A DNA stretch of 64,000 bases from Snodgrassella sp945267035. GTDB taxonomy: Bacteria > Pseudomonadota > Gammaproteobacteria > Burkholderiales > Neisseriaceae. This document shows positions 35,547 to 45,216 of the stretch, piece by piece. The stretch covers positions 1 to 64,000 of the forward strand of contig NZ_JAFNPF010000001.1 in NCBI RefSeq assembly GCF_026535915.1. Direction: 5' to 3'. The notes beneath the pieces were generated by a model. That model was not told where the DNA came from, did no database searches, and was given only the letters and a program-made list of their open reading frames with translations. The position numbers and the translations under genes were made by a program. Within the stretch, counting starts at the first letter, position 1. Each line of letters begins with the position of its first letter.

Positions 35547-36170
35547 TTATTTTCCCAACGAAATTTTTTCACCCGATTGTTTTGTTTGTAAACATTCTTC
35601 AGTAGTATATTGTTGTGGGCAGGCAAAGCAGTCTTTGGTATTTTCATTGGTAAAATTTAAATCATCAGGGATTTTTATGATGCCATTTATTGGTTTTATC
35701 TCTTGACTTAAGCAGATCAAATTCGCTCTTTCAGCACTATAGTCATCTTTTGCTCTTTCCATGGTAAAGACTATACTATCCCAACCAGTTTGTTGGAAAA
35801 TTTCCAATTTATTATTTCTTTGTCGAATAAATAGTTGATAGGCGCTTACGCCTATTCTGTTTTGGATTTCGACAATGACATAATCCAATTTATTTATCAA
35901 TGAGATTTCAAATTCTCTTTCATAGATATTTCGTTGATTTAAATAAACTTTGGATTGGAGAATTAACTTATGAGACAAAACATTGAACGTATCTAAAATA
36001 TAAGTATTCTCGGAATCATCTTTTATGATGGGTGACATGGGTTTAGCCGTTTCATAAATATTCTTTTTTTCATTCAAGAAACTAACTTCCACATTATCTG
36101 TATTTAATTGTTTATTACTACAACTAGATAGTAATACAACAATAAAAAAGTAAATAATTTTATTTTTCAT
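35547..36170 (-). CDS. Hypothetical lipoprotein, possible immunity protein
   Basis: The signal peptide ends in LLSSC (lipobox), so the 207-residue product is lipid-anchored and periplasm-facing. The mature part is AT-rich in codons, without a known domain; it has a CFACPQQYTTEEC cysteine cluster near the C-terminus that could be disulfide-bonded. Directly upstream lies a remnant resembling the end of a cell-wall hydrolase, and downstream a broken second lipoprotein. Periplasmic lipoproteins beside lysozyme-like effectors are often immunity proteins. That role is inference from context. Confidence 0.6.
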   Translation of the reverse strand: MKNKIIYFFIVVLLSSCSNKQLNTDNVEVSFLNEKKNIYETAKPMSPIIKDDSENTYILDTFNVLSHKLILQSKVYLNQRNIYEREFEISLINKLDYVIVEIQNRIGVSAYQLFIRQRNNKLEIFQQTGWDSIVFTMERAKDDYSAERANLICLSQEIKPINGIIKIPDDLNFTNENTKDCFACPQQYTTEECLQTKQSGEKISLGK

Positions 36171-36212
36171 CTCTCTATCTTATCCATTAGAACATTGTTT
36201 ATCCGATGTTAT

Positions 36213-36406
36213 CTATTCTTTGATCCGTTTAGTATATTTTTTTCTTGCTACAATATGATTAAGTCCACCATTAATTGGTTTAGTAACAGATTCAACATCT
36301 GAATCTGTTATCCCTTTATCCATCGCAGTGAATGTTTGTTTTCCATCAATTGCTGGCAACTCGTCTGGGCTTTTAAATCCGCACAACGATTTATCCGCAT
36401 TTGTAC
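36213..36406 (-). pseudogene. C-terminal remnant of a possible GH19-like cell-wall hydrolase
   Basis: A minus-strand frame ending in TAG at 36213-36215 and starting behind a stop around 36413 encodes about 65 residues with protein-like composition: CGFKSPDELPAIDGKQTF, then DSDVESVTKPINGGLNHIVA and ending KKYTKRIKE. The VTKxINGGLN...R..Y pattern recalls the end of GH19 chitinase-like endolysins. There is no start codon or N-terminal domain. It lies 43 bases upstream of the lipoprotein gene, consistent with an effector remnant. Confidence 0.45.
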
Positions 36407-36415
36407 CCGACCTAA

Positions 36416-36806
36416 CCTATGCGACTCTTGTGAAGAAACGACATGAACATGGTTCAGGCGATTATGTTCAATGATGGACAAATGGGTTGTTTTTTGTGAT
36501 CAGCATAGCTTGAGGTAATATCTGAAAGCCGTTGGGCAATAGCAGCGCACTTTTTTAATTGCTGCATAGTGATCTGATTGTTTATATTGGATATTTGCAG
36601 CTAAATTTCTTTGCCTTTGATAGGCTAATCACGGCCCAACTAACGCCATCATGAGCAGCCAAAAGCAAATAAAGCGCAACATAACGATCAAATCAGTATG
36701 CCGAAATATTAGGTTAGAAAGAATAGATAAAATATTGCTCATTTTTTTGCTTAAAGTCGACGTCAGGCTGCAACCAACTCAACTTAGCAAAGCAATGATG
36801 AATTTA
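36416..36806. other. Gene-free stretch, probably decayed
   Basis: No intact frame is evident. It lies between the effector remnant and the membrane-protein gene; I see no IS ends or repeats. Confidence 0.35.
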
Positions 36807-37334
36807 TCAATGGGCGCTGTCGCTACCATGATGGCTAAGTTCGTTGGCTAAAATGGGCGTGGGCGGCTGTGGCTGGCGCCGGCGGGCAAATAATAACCAA
36901 ACACATAATAAACCCGGATAAAGCAAAAGAATAGCGACAATCAAATAGCGAAGATTATTCCAATCTACCACCAATTTTCCATGCATTAAATCCCATAAAG
37001 CGCAAACCCATTGCCACCATGCTGGAAGACTAAATACCAGAATAATCATCATTGCCGCCACTCTCAGCGGAGAAAACGGCCAAGGTTTTTGTTCCATCAC
37101 CGCACGATTTAATTGAAGCAAAACAAACAGAGCTACGCTGATGACCAACACCATTCCGCCGTTAGTGATGACTTGCAGCCAACTGAAGGCAATATCCGGC
37201 GCTACCGGTAAGCCACTAGTCGGTAAAGGAGCATGATCCAGATTGATACTGGCAATCAGATTCAAAACAAAACCATAGACCAAATCAAACCACAGAAAAT
37301 ATATAGGCCAAGTTCGTAATAGTCGGCGAAACAT
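36807..37334 (-). CDS. Membrane protein of unknown function (175 aa)
   Basis: Starting at ATG 37334, the protein has about four hydrophobic spans (IYFLWFDLVYGFVLNLIA, GGMVLVISVALFVLLQL, VAAMMIILVFSLPAWWQWV, YLIVAILLLYPGLLCVWLLF) and an Arg/Pro-rich cytoplasmic tail. No family is recognised. The frame extends to a TTG at 37394 but the ATG is preferred. No operon partner is evident. Confidence 0.6.
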   Translation of the reverse strand: MFRRLLRTWPIYFLWFDLVYGFVLNLIASINLDHAPLPTSGLPVAPDIAFSWLQVITNGGMVLVISVALFVLLQLNRAVMEQKPWPFSPLRVAAMMIILVFSLPAWWQWVCALWDLMHGKLVVDWNNLRYLIVAILLLYPGLLCVWLLFARRRQPQPPTPILANELSHHGSDSAH

Positions 37335-38095
37335 TTTTTCGAAAGATGACAATAACAATGTCTCAAGTGTAACCACTGCTATGATGTAGCGCAAATCAGA
37401 GTTTCAAACGGCATTAACACTAGCTGAACATCAAATATACTGAATACCAATAACATATGCCTGTAATGGAAGTTATTATCTAATTGCGATTGATTATTCA
37501 TCATTTTTAGTCGGTAGCTAAAAAATGAATCAATACGTGGTTATTGGCAATCAAATTTACTAAATTACCTAAAAAGCATTAAAAAGAGCAAAGTCGAGCA
37601 AAAGAATGTGCTGATTTTAATTCATAAATATATTGAAATCGGATCCGATAAAGATTCTTTGGCCACATCATTAAAGTCAACACATATCTACCGCATAGCT
37701 AATGAGGTGAGCTAAAAACAGCACATTTTATTAATCATTATTTAAATTGAATTAATGTAATACTTTAAGCGCCAATGATGCCATTATTAAAGCAAAATAT
37801 TTTTTAATAAACTGATTTAAATAAGGAAATTATGCTGCTTAATTGAAATGAGAAAATTTTGGATAAAAAAATAAGATTTCCTTATTTGGCACCTCAAATG
37901 CATAATTATGTTGTATTTCTATTTGTATAAATTCATTTATCTGAACAATTGTAAGAATAATAATACGCTGAACAGGTCTTTTTAAGTTAGAATAAAAGCT
38001 CGAATTTTACTATTTTCAGATTTATTAAATATATTTCTGATTGTCTCAGACCTGAATGGTCATTTTTTATTTTCTGAATATTGAGAATCAAGAGA
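37335..38095. other. 761-base AT-rich gene-free stretch before the FadL-type gene
   Basis: Stops are frequent on both strands and no RNA gene is recognised. It should hold the porin gene's promoter and regulatory sites. Confidence 0.4.
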
Positions 38096-39496
38096 ATGGC
38101 AAAAACTTTAACAGCTATGATAAAGCTGTGTTTGATTGAATTGGGTGTTTGGGTGGTAACTGCTCCGGCGTATGCTTCTGGTTATCATCTAGGATTGCAA
38201 TCGGTGACCGCTGTATCAACCGGTAATGCCGCGGCAGCTGAAGCGGCAGATCCTACCACCATTGTCCTAAATCCCGCCGGTCTGGCTTATCTTGAGGGGA
38301 CGCAAATTAATGGAAACTTGTTTTTAATTAAACCTGACATCAATTACAACCATGCCCGTGGCACCTTTAGCGATGGCTCTGCCGTACAAGGACCGCAAAG
38401 TGGCAATATTTCCAATACTGTTCAGGCTGTGCCTCAGGCATATTTTTCCCACCGATTAAATGAAAAATGGGGAGTAGGGCTGGGTCTATATATTCCCTAT
38501 GCTGCTAAAACCAACGACAGCAGTCATTCAGTGATGCGCTATAACGTGAATAAAACCAATGTCAAAGCCATCGACATCAATCCGACAGTGGCCTATAAAT
38601 TAAATGAACATCATCGTTTCGGCGTTGGGTTAATCGCCCAATACCTGCATGCGGAAATTCAAAAATATGCAGACTTCACCCCTGTCGGAAGTTCAATTGC
38701 CGGTGTGCCGACCTCAATATTGCATCAGACTGCCCCGGGTGGGTTTGATGCTCGTGGAACGGTCAAAGGCAATGATTGGGGCTACGGCTTCAATGCCGGT
38801 TGGTTATGGGACATCAATCCGGATGTGCGCGTTGGTTTAAGCTACCGTTCTAAAATTAACCATCACTTGCGCGGTACAGCTCGCTGGCAACCGGTGGGTG
38901 CCTATGCCAAGAAATATGCCCCATTGTTTGATCAGTTTGGTTATAAGCCAATCGAAGCTGCTGGCGTACAGATAACCACACCAGAAGTGGTGTCATTACA
39001 TGGTATGTGGACAGTGAATCCACAATGGAAGGTGTTTGGTAACGTGAGTTGGACACGTTCTTCCCGGTTACATGATCTGGATATTAAATTTGAAAATAAT
39101 AAATCTATTGACCAGCATCATGGCATCACCTCCGATACCACCCATATTTTCACCAACTGGCGTGATACGCTAGCGGTAGGTGTGGGCGCGTCCTATCAGC
39201 AAAATTCGCAATTACAATGGCGTTTTGGGGTAAATTACGATCAATCTCCTGTGCGTAGCTCATCTACGCGCCTGTCTACGATACCGGATGGCAATCGCTG
39301 GTTATTTGGCGCAGGCATGAAATACGATGTGGATAAGCATCAGTCATGGGCTTTGTCTTACACCTATCTGCATATTCAAAGAACACATATGCGGCAACAG
39401 GATCAAGGCATGCATGTCTCCAGTAATGTATTGGGTGAAGCAAACTATCGTTCCTATGCGCATATATTCGGAGCTTCCTACAATTATAAATTTTAA
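38096..39496 (+). CDS. FadL/OmpP1-type outer-membrane transporter
   Basis: Signal peptide to APAYA, then the mature N-terminus SGYHLGLQSVTAVSTGNAAAAEAADPTTIVLNPAGLA, which is the conserved FadL hatch region (NPAGLA motif). The rest is a 14-strand-type barrel ending in the aromatic NYKF. FadL channels carry long-chain fatty acids or other hydrophobic compounds across the outer membrane; the Neisseria homologue is OmpP1. AAGAGA precedes the ATG; a TTG at 38081 is in frame. Long AT-rich upstream region suggests regulated expression. Confidence 0.9.
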   Translation: MAKTLTAMIKLCLIELGVWVVTAPAYASGYHLGLQSVTAVSTGNAAAAEAADPTTIVLNPAGLAYLEGTQINGNLFLIKPDINYNHARGTFSDGSAVQGPQSGNISNTVQAVPQAYFSHRLNEKWGVGLGLYIPYAAKTNDSSHSVMRYNVNKTNVKAIDINPTVAYKLNEHHRFGVGLIAQYLHAEIQKYADFTPVGSSIAGVPTSILHQTAPGGFDARGTVKGNDWGYGFNAGWLWDINPDVRVGLSYRSKINHHLRGTARWQPVGAYAKKYAPLFDQFGYKPIEAAGVQITTPEVVSLHGMWTVNPQWKVFGNVSWTRSSRLHDLDIKFENNKSIDQHHGITSDTTHIFTNWRDTLAVGVGASYQQNSQLQWRFGVNYDQSPVRSSSTRLSTIPDGNRWLFGAGMKYDVDKHQSWALSYTYLHIQRTHMRQQDQGMHVSSNVLGEANYRSYAHIFGASYNYKF

Positions 39497-39733
39497 TGAT
39501 TATTGTATTTGATTAATTTTTGTAACTTGTTTGCATATTATCGATCAATTCAGTTGCTTTTTATTATTAAATGTCATAATTTGTTTAATAATATCTAAGC
39601 CAATGAAATTAATAAACTTTAACCACTCATTTGTCATTAAATGAGGTGAATTTGCTTTGCTTGGAAAATTTTCTGTCGTATGATGATTTTGCTGTTTTAA
39701 AAATATAACACACTGTTAAGCAAGGAGATGTAT

Positions 39734-40624
39734 ATGAAACATCAAAGTTTAGAAAATCCAAGAACCAAATATTATCATGCAGATTTTTCCAAGCAACACC
39801 AACCTGCGCCAGGCTTGCAATGCAAAATGGATCCGGTGCCTGACTGTGGCGAAAAAAGCTATCAAGGACATGAACGTCTGCACGGACGAAAAATATTGGT
39901 GACCGGTGCGGATTCTGGTATTGGTCGTGCCGCCGCCATTGCCTATGCGCGTGAAGGAGCCGATGTTGCTTTAACTTATTTGCCAGAAGAAGAGGAAGAT
40001 GCCAAACAGGTTGCCGAACTGGTTAAACAAGCTGGTCGCAAAGTGGTTTGTATTCCGGGTGATTTAAGCAGCGAACATTTCTGTAAACAACTCGTAGAAA
40101 AAGCGCACAAAGAACTTGGTGGTCTTGATGGCCTCACCTTGGTGGCCGGCAAACAAACTGCGGTAGAACGATTCTGCGATATTTCAACAGAGCAGCTAAG
40201 AAAAACATTTGAAATTAATGTGTTCTCTTTATTCTGGGTGATCCAAGCAGCAATGCCGCATTTACCTGAAGGCGCCACCATTGTGACCACTAGCTCCGTT
40301 CAAGCTTATGAACCCAGTCCTAATCTGGTCGATTATGCTTCTACCAAAGCGGCGATTGTGGCATTCACTCAAGCTTTGGCCAAACAACTGGCTGCCAAAG
40401 GTATTCGCGTCAATTCAGTTGCTCCGGGTCCAATCTGGACAGCTTTGGAAATCACTGGCGGTCAGCCACCAGAAGCAATTCCTAAATTTGGTCAGAGTGA
40501 ATCTGTGTTAGGTCGTGCGGGACAACCGGCTGAATTGGCATCAACCTATGTATTCCTGATGTCTGAGGATTCCAGCTATGTCACTGCACAGGTATATGGC
40601 ATAACAGGCGGTATCGTCCTGTAA
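39734..40624 (+). CDS. SDR oxidoreductase (YghA/YhxC-like)
   Basis: A classical short-chain dehydrogenase with an N-terminal extension typical of the YghA group (KMDPVPDCGEKSYQGHERLHG). TGADSGIG binds NAD(P); the catalytic set is Ser (TTSSVQAYEPS), Tyr and Lys in YASTK; the C-terminus ends YGITGGIVL. Substrates in the family include glyoxals and sugar alcohols, not determinable here. AAGGAG at 39722-39727 is six bases before ATG 39734, which I prefer to the ATG at 39728 that abuts it. A terminator follows. Confidence 0.88.
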   Translation: MKHQSLENPRTKYYHADFSKQHQPAPGLQCKMDPVPDCGEKSYQGHERLHGRKILVTGADSGIGRAAAIAYAREGADVALTYLPEEEEDAKQVAELVKQAGRKVVCIPGDLSSEHFCKQLVEKAHKELGGLDGLTLVAGKQTAVERFCDISTEQLRKTFEINVFSLFWVIQAAMPHLPEGATIVTTSSVQAYEPSPNLVDYASTKAAIVAFTQALAKQLAAKGIRVNSVAPGPIWTALEITGGQPPEAIPKFGQSESVLGRAGQPAELASTYVFLMSEDSSYVTAQVYGITGGIVL

Positions 40625-40709
40625 CGCACATAATCAATATTATCTGAGTCAAATCAAATTGCTGCTCGGCTAGTGGTATTTGTCACAGCATTTCAGTCAA
40701 TTTGATCAA

Positions 40710-40743
40710 CTGAATTCTATTTCATCCAGAATTCAGTTTTTTA
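40710..40743 (+). terminator. Terminator after the YghA-like gene
   Basis: CTGAATTCT and AGAATTCAG form a 9-bp stem with a 9-base loop, followed by TTTTTT. Confidence 0.75.
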
Positions 40744-41153
40744 TTGTGTCTTCTAAACTCAAATCAACTATACCCATTTATCAGAGTTGATCCGGTGCTT
40801 AGAATAAGCCCAGTGTAATCAACAAAAGAACAAGGCTGCTAAGTATCGGTAACCTGATTTATTCAGTGCAGGCTTTTTTACGCTCTAGTGAGTAAAAGAA
40901 TAAATTAAAAATAGGCTGGTCTTGATAAAAACATGCTCCATATGGCCATGCTAAGAAAGAAGCTGATACACAGAAAGAAAAAGTGCTTAAATAGTTGATA
41001 ATTTTAGTATAAAATTGGGGAAGGTTAAGTGATAGGAACATCACTTTTAAAGCAAAGGTATGACAAGCATTGGAGTATAAGCTCATTTTAAATGCTTAAC
41101 TTCTGGCTTCTGACTGAGAAAAATGGTCGCATAAGGATGACCACGACCCGAAC
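40744..41153. other. Gene-free stretch
   Basis: A 75-codon minus-strand frame at 40859-41086 starts with ATG but has no ribosome site and no recognisable content. Nothing else seen. Confidence 0.35.
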
Positions 41154-41456
41154 ATGAGTAATCAGCCAACTTATATGAATAAACTTCTCATTCCCACTAC
41201 GATATTAATAGTACAAATATTGGGATTGATATTTTACCTTTGGATGAATAGAGAGGCTCCACCTGATGCTCCTGTTGGCGTTGTTCTCCTTCATTTTTAT
41301 GCCCTATGTAATGTAATAGTCTTAATCGCATCGTATTTTGGCTATTTTACCCGAGCAAAAAAGAGCTGGTTATGGTTGTTACCTATCACCATTGCGCTGA
41401 TTAATATTGTTATTGTGGTGGTGATGCAGATAATGATGGCTATAGGTAAACTATAA
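41154..41456 (+). CDS. Small membrane protein (100 aa)
   Basis: Three hydrophobic spans: IPTTILIVQILGLIFYLWM, VVLLHFYALCNVIVLIASYFGYF and LLPITIALINIVIVVVMQIMM. A short cytoplasmic stretch (TRAKKSW) separates the last two. No family is recognised. An internal ATG at 41175 is possible. The gene stands alone, about 0.65 kb ahead of the bacterioferritin pair. Confidence 0.55.
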   Translation: MSNQPTYMNKLLIPTTILIVQILGLIFYLWMNREAPPDAPVGVVLLHFYALCNVIVLIASYFGYFTRAKKSWLWLLPITIALINIVIVVVMQIMMAIGKL

Positions 41457-42110
41457 ACCCAAAGATGAATCAAATATCTTCCTTACCTGACTAAAGTTCA
41501 ATAGCATGCACACCCGTACGTCATCATGTCAGCGCAGTAGGATTCTGTCAGCAAATAACCATTGATAAAGTTAATAAACGTTAAAAAAGATTAATTCACG
41601 ATAAATGAAAATCGGTTCAAGTCTATGATAACAAATACTAATTATCATTCCTATTGTAATAATTTGATTTTGTTTAGCTTTATATAATAAGGGCTAACTC
41701 AAAGCTAAATCAGGATGATAATTGTTTTTATTATAATTTAAACTATTGAATTAGAAGAATATTTTTATGGTAGTATAAATAAACTAAATTCAAGTTATGT
41801 TCTGAAAGATACAGAGAAAACATGGCACAAAATTTCAGTATCAATAAGCGGTTAACGCCGATGTATTGAACCATTTGGGGTATAAACGCTTGGCTCAGCA
41901 GGACAACTAGTTTAGAAATTCGATCGAAACAGTAACTGAATAGCCTGATTCGGTCGGCATACAATTTAAAAATAGCTTATTTTAATATTATCTGCTTTCA
42001 ATATGCTCAAACAGAGACCAACGGGCAGATAATCGACCATTTCATTATTTGAGTATGGCACAAACAAGCTGAATAGGTAGTCTATTTCAGTTTTTAAAAA
42101 GGGAAAGATC
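41457..42110. other. Gene-free stretch ahead of bfr with a weak Fur-like site
   Basis: AAATACTAATTATCA at 41633-41647 is an 11 of 14 match to the 7-1-7 Fur pattern, too weak to call and about 460 bases from the gene. An open frame at 41743-41964 on the minus strand has no support. Confidence 0.3.
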
Positions 42111-42575
42111 ATGGAAGGCAAAAAAGTTGTCATCGATTGTTTAAATAAACTGCTCGCCGGGGAACTGGCAGCGCGAGATCAGTATTTTGCCCATTCGCGC
42201 ATGTTTGAAGATATGGGTTATATGAAGCTTTATCAGCACATTGACCACGAAATGCAGGAAGAAACAGAGCATGCGCATCAATTTATACATCGCATTCTGA
42301 TGTTAAATGGTCGACCAATTGTTGTACCGGAAGCAATCAATGTGGGTACCGATGTAGTCAGCATGTTACAAAATGATTTAGATACCGAATTGGCGGTCAG
42401 AGAAAATATCAAACAAGCGATTAAATTGTGTGAACAAGAACAAGATTATGTCACCCGCCAATTTCTGGTGACACAATTACAGGATACGGAAGAAGATCAT
42501 GCCCATTGGTTGGAACAGCAATTGCACCAAATTGAGGTTATGGGTTTGGAAAATTATTTGCAAAGCCAATTGTGA
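42111..42575 (+). CDS. bfrA: Bacterioferritin, ferroxidase-type subunit without heme Met
   Basis: Iron-storage cage subunit of 154 residues. By alignment to Escherichia coli Bfr from memory, the diiron ligands are all present: Glu18 (GEL), Glu51 and His54 (in EETEHAH), Glu94, and Glu127 and His130 (EEDHAHW). The heme-ligand Met52 is replaced by Thr. This is the pattern of the catalytic subunit in two-component bacterioferritins. AAAGGGAAAG lies upstream. The partner gene follows after 11 bases. In Neisseria such pairs protect against iron-driven oxidative damage. Confidence 0.9.
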   Translation: MEGKKVVIDCLNKLLAGELAARDQYFAHSRMFEDMGYMKLYQHIDHEMQEETEHAHQFIHRILMLNGRPIVVPEAINVGTDVVSMLQNDLDTELAVRENIKQAIKLCEQEQDYVTRQFLVTQLQDTEEDHAHWLEQQLHQIEVMGLENYLQSQL

Positions 42576-42586
42576 AAGGATAGACC

Positions 42587-43069
42587 ATGCAGGGAGATCG
42601 TCTGGCCTTACAGGCTTTAAATAAAAATCTGGGTCTGTTACTGGTTTCAATCAATCAGTACTTTTTACATGCTCGTATTCTGAAAAATTGGGGATTCGGT
42701 AAACTGGGCGCAGTCATGTATAAACAATCTATTCGTGACATGAAAACGGCTGATGATTTGATCGAACGCATTTTATTGCTAGAAGGCTTACCCAACTTAC
42801 AAGAATACGGCAAAATTTTGGTTGGTGAAAATATTGTAGAAATTCTGCAGTGTGATCAGCAAGCCGAGCAAGCCAAACATCTAGCCTTAACTGATGCCAT
42901 TGCTGTGTGTGAGGCACAACTGGATTTCGTGTCTCGTGATTTACTGGAAAAACAAAAACACATCAATGAAGAGTATCTGGACTGGCTTGGTACACAGCTG
43001 GATCTGATTGAAGAAATTGGATTAGCCAATTATGCTCAGACTGCTCAAGCTGAACATCAATCTGCCTGA
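42587..43069 (+). CDS. bfrB: Bacterioferritin, heme-binding subunit without a ferroxidase site
   Basis: Bacterioferritin of 160 residues that retains Met52 (RDMKTADD) for heme but has lost most diiron ligands: Glu18 is Leu (LGLLLVS), Glu51 is Asp, His54 is Thr, and His130 is Tyr (NEEYLDW). It should therefore bind heme and not oxidise iron, complementing the first subunit in a mixed 24-mer. Ribosome site AAAGGA precedes the ATG. The two genes form an operon. Subunit naming (A/B) follows gene order and may be reversed relative to other species. Confidence 0.9.
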   Translation: MQGDRLALQALNKNLGLLLVSINQYFLHARILKNWGFGKLGAVMYKQSIRDMKTADDLIERILLLEGLPNLQEYGKILVGENIVEILQCDQQAEQAKHLALTDAIAVCEAQLDFVSRDLLEKQKHINEEYLDWLGTQLDLIEEIGLANYAQTAQAEHQSA

Positions 43070-43108
43070 TCATAAACAGCCTGAATACCGCTATCCATGG
43101 ATAGATAA

Positions 43109-43155
43109 GCTGAGACAGTTTTAGGCAGCAAAATGGCTATCTACACTGTCTCAGC
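43109..43155 (+). repeat. Hairpin after the bfr pair
   Basis: GCTGAGACAGT and ACTGTCTCAGC are exact 11-bp inverses separated by 25 bases. No T-run follows, so it may be a 3' stability hairpin instead of a terminator. Confidence 0.5.
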
Positions 43156-44081
43156 AAGCCATCAGTATAAAGCTTTGCTCCTTAAAACAAGGCGATATTG
43201 TTGGAACTAAAATCTGTTCAAACTATGGCTCATCATCCATTCCGCTACAGGCAAGTATGCCTCGATTAATGATCTCAAACCAAACAGCACAAGAGCGGTT
43301 TTGTCGTCAATAGTGACTCATCATGCGCCAATCAGAAAATACCTAATATAGCTGAATTGAGTAATAATGATGATCCGTGCTTGAAGCTGATCACTGCCTC
43401 AATGATTGAGCATCAAGCCAATGGTGCTTAAATGAGGTATTAAATTCACTCCGCGTGAAATTTCAAAACTTTCTCAAACTAATCACCATCATTTTTTTAT
43501 CAATATCCTTTGATTAATATCGCGATGATGGGTCACTCATTAATCCATAATTGGTCTAACATGCAAACAGTATCTAGCTATGCGGGTTTAATACTGGCAG
43601 CACAGCAAGAGGTGAAGCAAGCGATTTATCGGAAATGGGCATTGATCCATGGCTAATAAAAAAGTGCAAATCGGGAGAAATAGATGTGTATGCAGTGGTG
43701 GGATGAAGTGAAGATCGTTAGGAAAACCATAACAGCATAAACGTTATTAATGAATATGCCAAAAAAATGTTGATATTGCAGAAATAAATCGAAATTGGAT
43801 GGGCTGATTCAATGCAGAAATAAATCTCGATGCTCCCTCAGGCTGATTCTACTTAATGGGCTAGGCCAGTTAGTCAATCATTCACAGGTGCATTTTGTGC
43901 TTCATCAACGCAGAATCTTTAAAATGGAATTTCTATGCCGATAAAGTGTTTATTAATGATAAAGATAAATTAAATATTGTAAATTAAGAAGTTGAATTTA
44001 AATAATTTAATTTGTTTTGGTACAATTTTTAGCATAAATTAGATTAGATTTCTTCTACAAAGCTAAGAAATGAGGTTGATG
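43156..44081. other. 0.9-kb gene-free stretch before ldh
   Basis: No intact frame, repeat or RNA gene was recognised. Short scraps of possible coding composition around 43560-43700 are broken by stops. The last 100 bases are AT-rich and likely hold the ldh promoter. Confidence 0.4.
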
Positions 44082-45059
44082 ATGTCACAGTCTACGAATA
44101 CTAAAAACCATCATAAAATTGTACTGATTGGTACCGGTGCTGTCGGTGCAACTTTTGCTTACGCCAGTACTCTGCTGGGGGTAGGTCAGGAACTGGTGAT
44201 TGTTGATGTGGCCAGAGATCGGGCAGAGGGCAACGCATTGGATTTAACTGACGCGCTGCGCTTTACTGATCCGAAAAAAATTTATGCAGGTGATTATAAG
44301 GATGCGGCAGATGCGGATATTGTGGTGCTGACGGCCGGAGCAGCGCAAAAGCCTGGAGAAAGTCGGATTGATTTGATTAGTCGCAATTTGCAAATTACCA
44401 AAAGCATTGTGACTCAAGTGATGGAATCTGGTTTTAATGGTATTTTTCTGCTCGCCTCTAATCCGGTAGATATTTTGACCTATTTAACATGGAAATTGTC
44501 TGGATTTCCGGTTGAGCGGGTGATTGGTTCCGGCACGTCTCTAGACTCATCCCGACTGTGCAAACAGGTAGCGGCGCTACTCGATGTCAGTCCGAATAGC
44601 GTGAATGGCTACATGCTGGGCGAGCATGGTGATTCTGGTTTTGCTGGCTGGTCGCATCTGAGTGTGGGCGGGAAAACCATGGATGAATGGATGAAAACCA
44701 ATAGTGCCATTACTCAGGAAAAACTAGACAATATTCAGAATGATGTGGTTAATGCTGCTTATGAAATTATTCGTTTGAAGGGGGCCACTTATTACGGTAT
44801 TGGTACGGCACTGGCCCGCTTATGTAAGGCCTTACTCAATGATGAAGGTGTGGTGTTGCCTGTTTCAGCGTATCTTAATGGTCAGTATGGCATTAAGGAT
44901 ATTTTTATCGGTACCCCTGCCGTTTTGGATCGTCAAGGCATCCGACAGGTGATTGAAATCCCTTTAAATGCCCGTGAACAGGCATTGATGGCGGCTTCGG
45001 CTGAAAAACTGCATGAAATTATGCGTACTTCGTTCCCTTCCATTGGCATGAAATTTTAA
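44082..45059 (+). CDS. ldh: L-lactate dehydrogenase
   Basis: NAD-dependent LDH that interconverts pyruvate and lactate. The NAD motif is GTGAVGATFAY, with VDVARDRAEGNALDL following; the substrate loop contains AGAAQKPGESRIDL (catalytic-loop Arg), ASNPVDILTY, and the catalytic His in GEHGDSGF. GAGG lies six bases before ATG 44082; in-frame ATGs at 44070 and 44079 are alternatives. Length 325 is slightly long. A strong terminator follows. With a quinone-linked D-lactate dehydrogenase elsewhere in the window, lactate metabolism looks important in this organism. Confidence 0.93.
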   Translation: MSQSTNTKNHHKIVLIGTGAVGATFAYASTLLGVGQELVIVDVARDRAEGNALDLTDALRFTDPKKIYAGDYKDAADADIVVLTAGAAQKPGESRIDLISRNLQITKSIVTQVMESGFNGIFLLASNPVDILTYLTWKLSGFPVERVIGSGTSLDSSRLCKQVAALLDVSPNSVNGYMLGEHGDSGFAGWSHLSVGGKTMDEWMKTNSAITQEKLDNIQNDVVNAAYEIIRLKGATYYGIGTALARLCKALLNDEGVVLPVSAYLNGQYGIKDIFIGTPAVLDRQGIRQVIEIPLNAREQALMAASAEKLHEIMRTSFPSIGMKF

Positions 45060-45078
45060 ATACCTTGCGCTATACACC

Positions 45079-45109
45079 AACCCTACAAATAGTCGATATT
45101 TGTGGGGTT
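45079..45109 (+). terminator. Terminator after ldh
   Basis: AACCCTACAAATA and TATTTGTGGGGTT pair over 13 positions (one G-T) with a 5-base loop. Confidence 0.8.
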
Positions 45110-45216
45110 GAATTTTGTGAATAACTCATTTAACAGAAAAATAATTTAAATTTTGTCAAAAAAATTAATTATAGTTTACAATACAAAGAGTTATTATACA
45201 AAATGAATGTTTACAC

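Noticed and set aside
40859..41086. 75-codon minus-strand frame
   Set aside because: ATG present but no ribosome site; hydrophobicity is due to AT-rich DNA.
41633..41647. Fur-like site upstream of bfrA
   Set aside because: Only 11 of 14 positions match and it is about 460 bases from the gene; not called.
41743..41964. 73-codon minus-strand frame upstream of bfrA
   Set aside because: No ribosome site and no family features.
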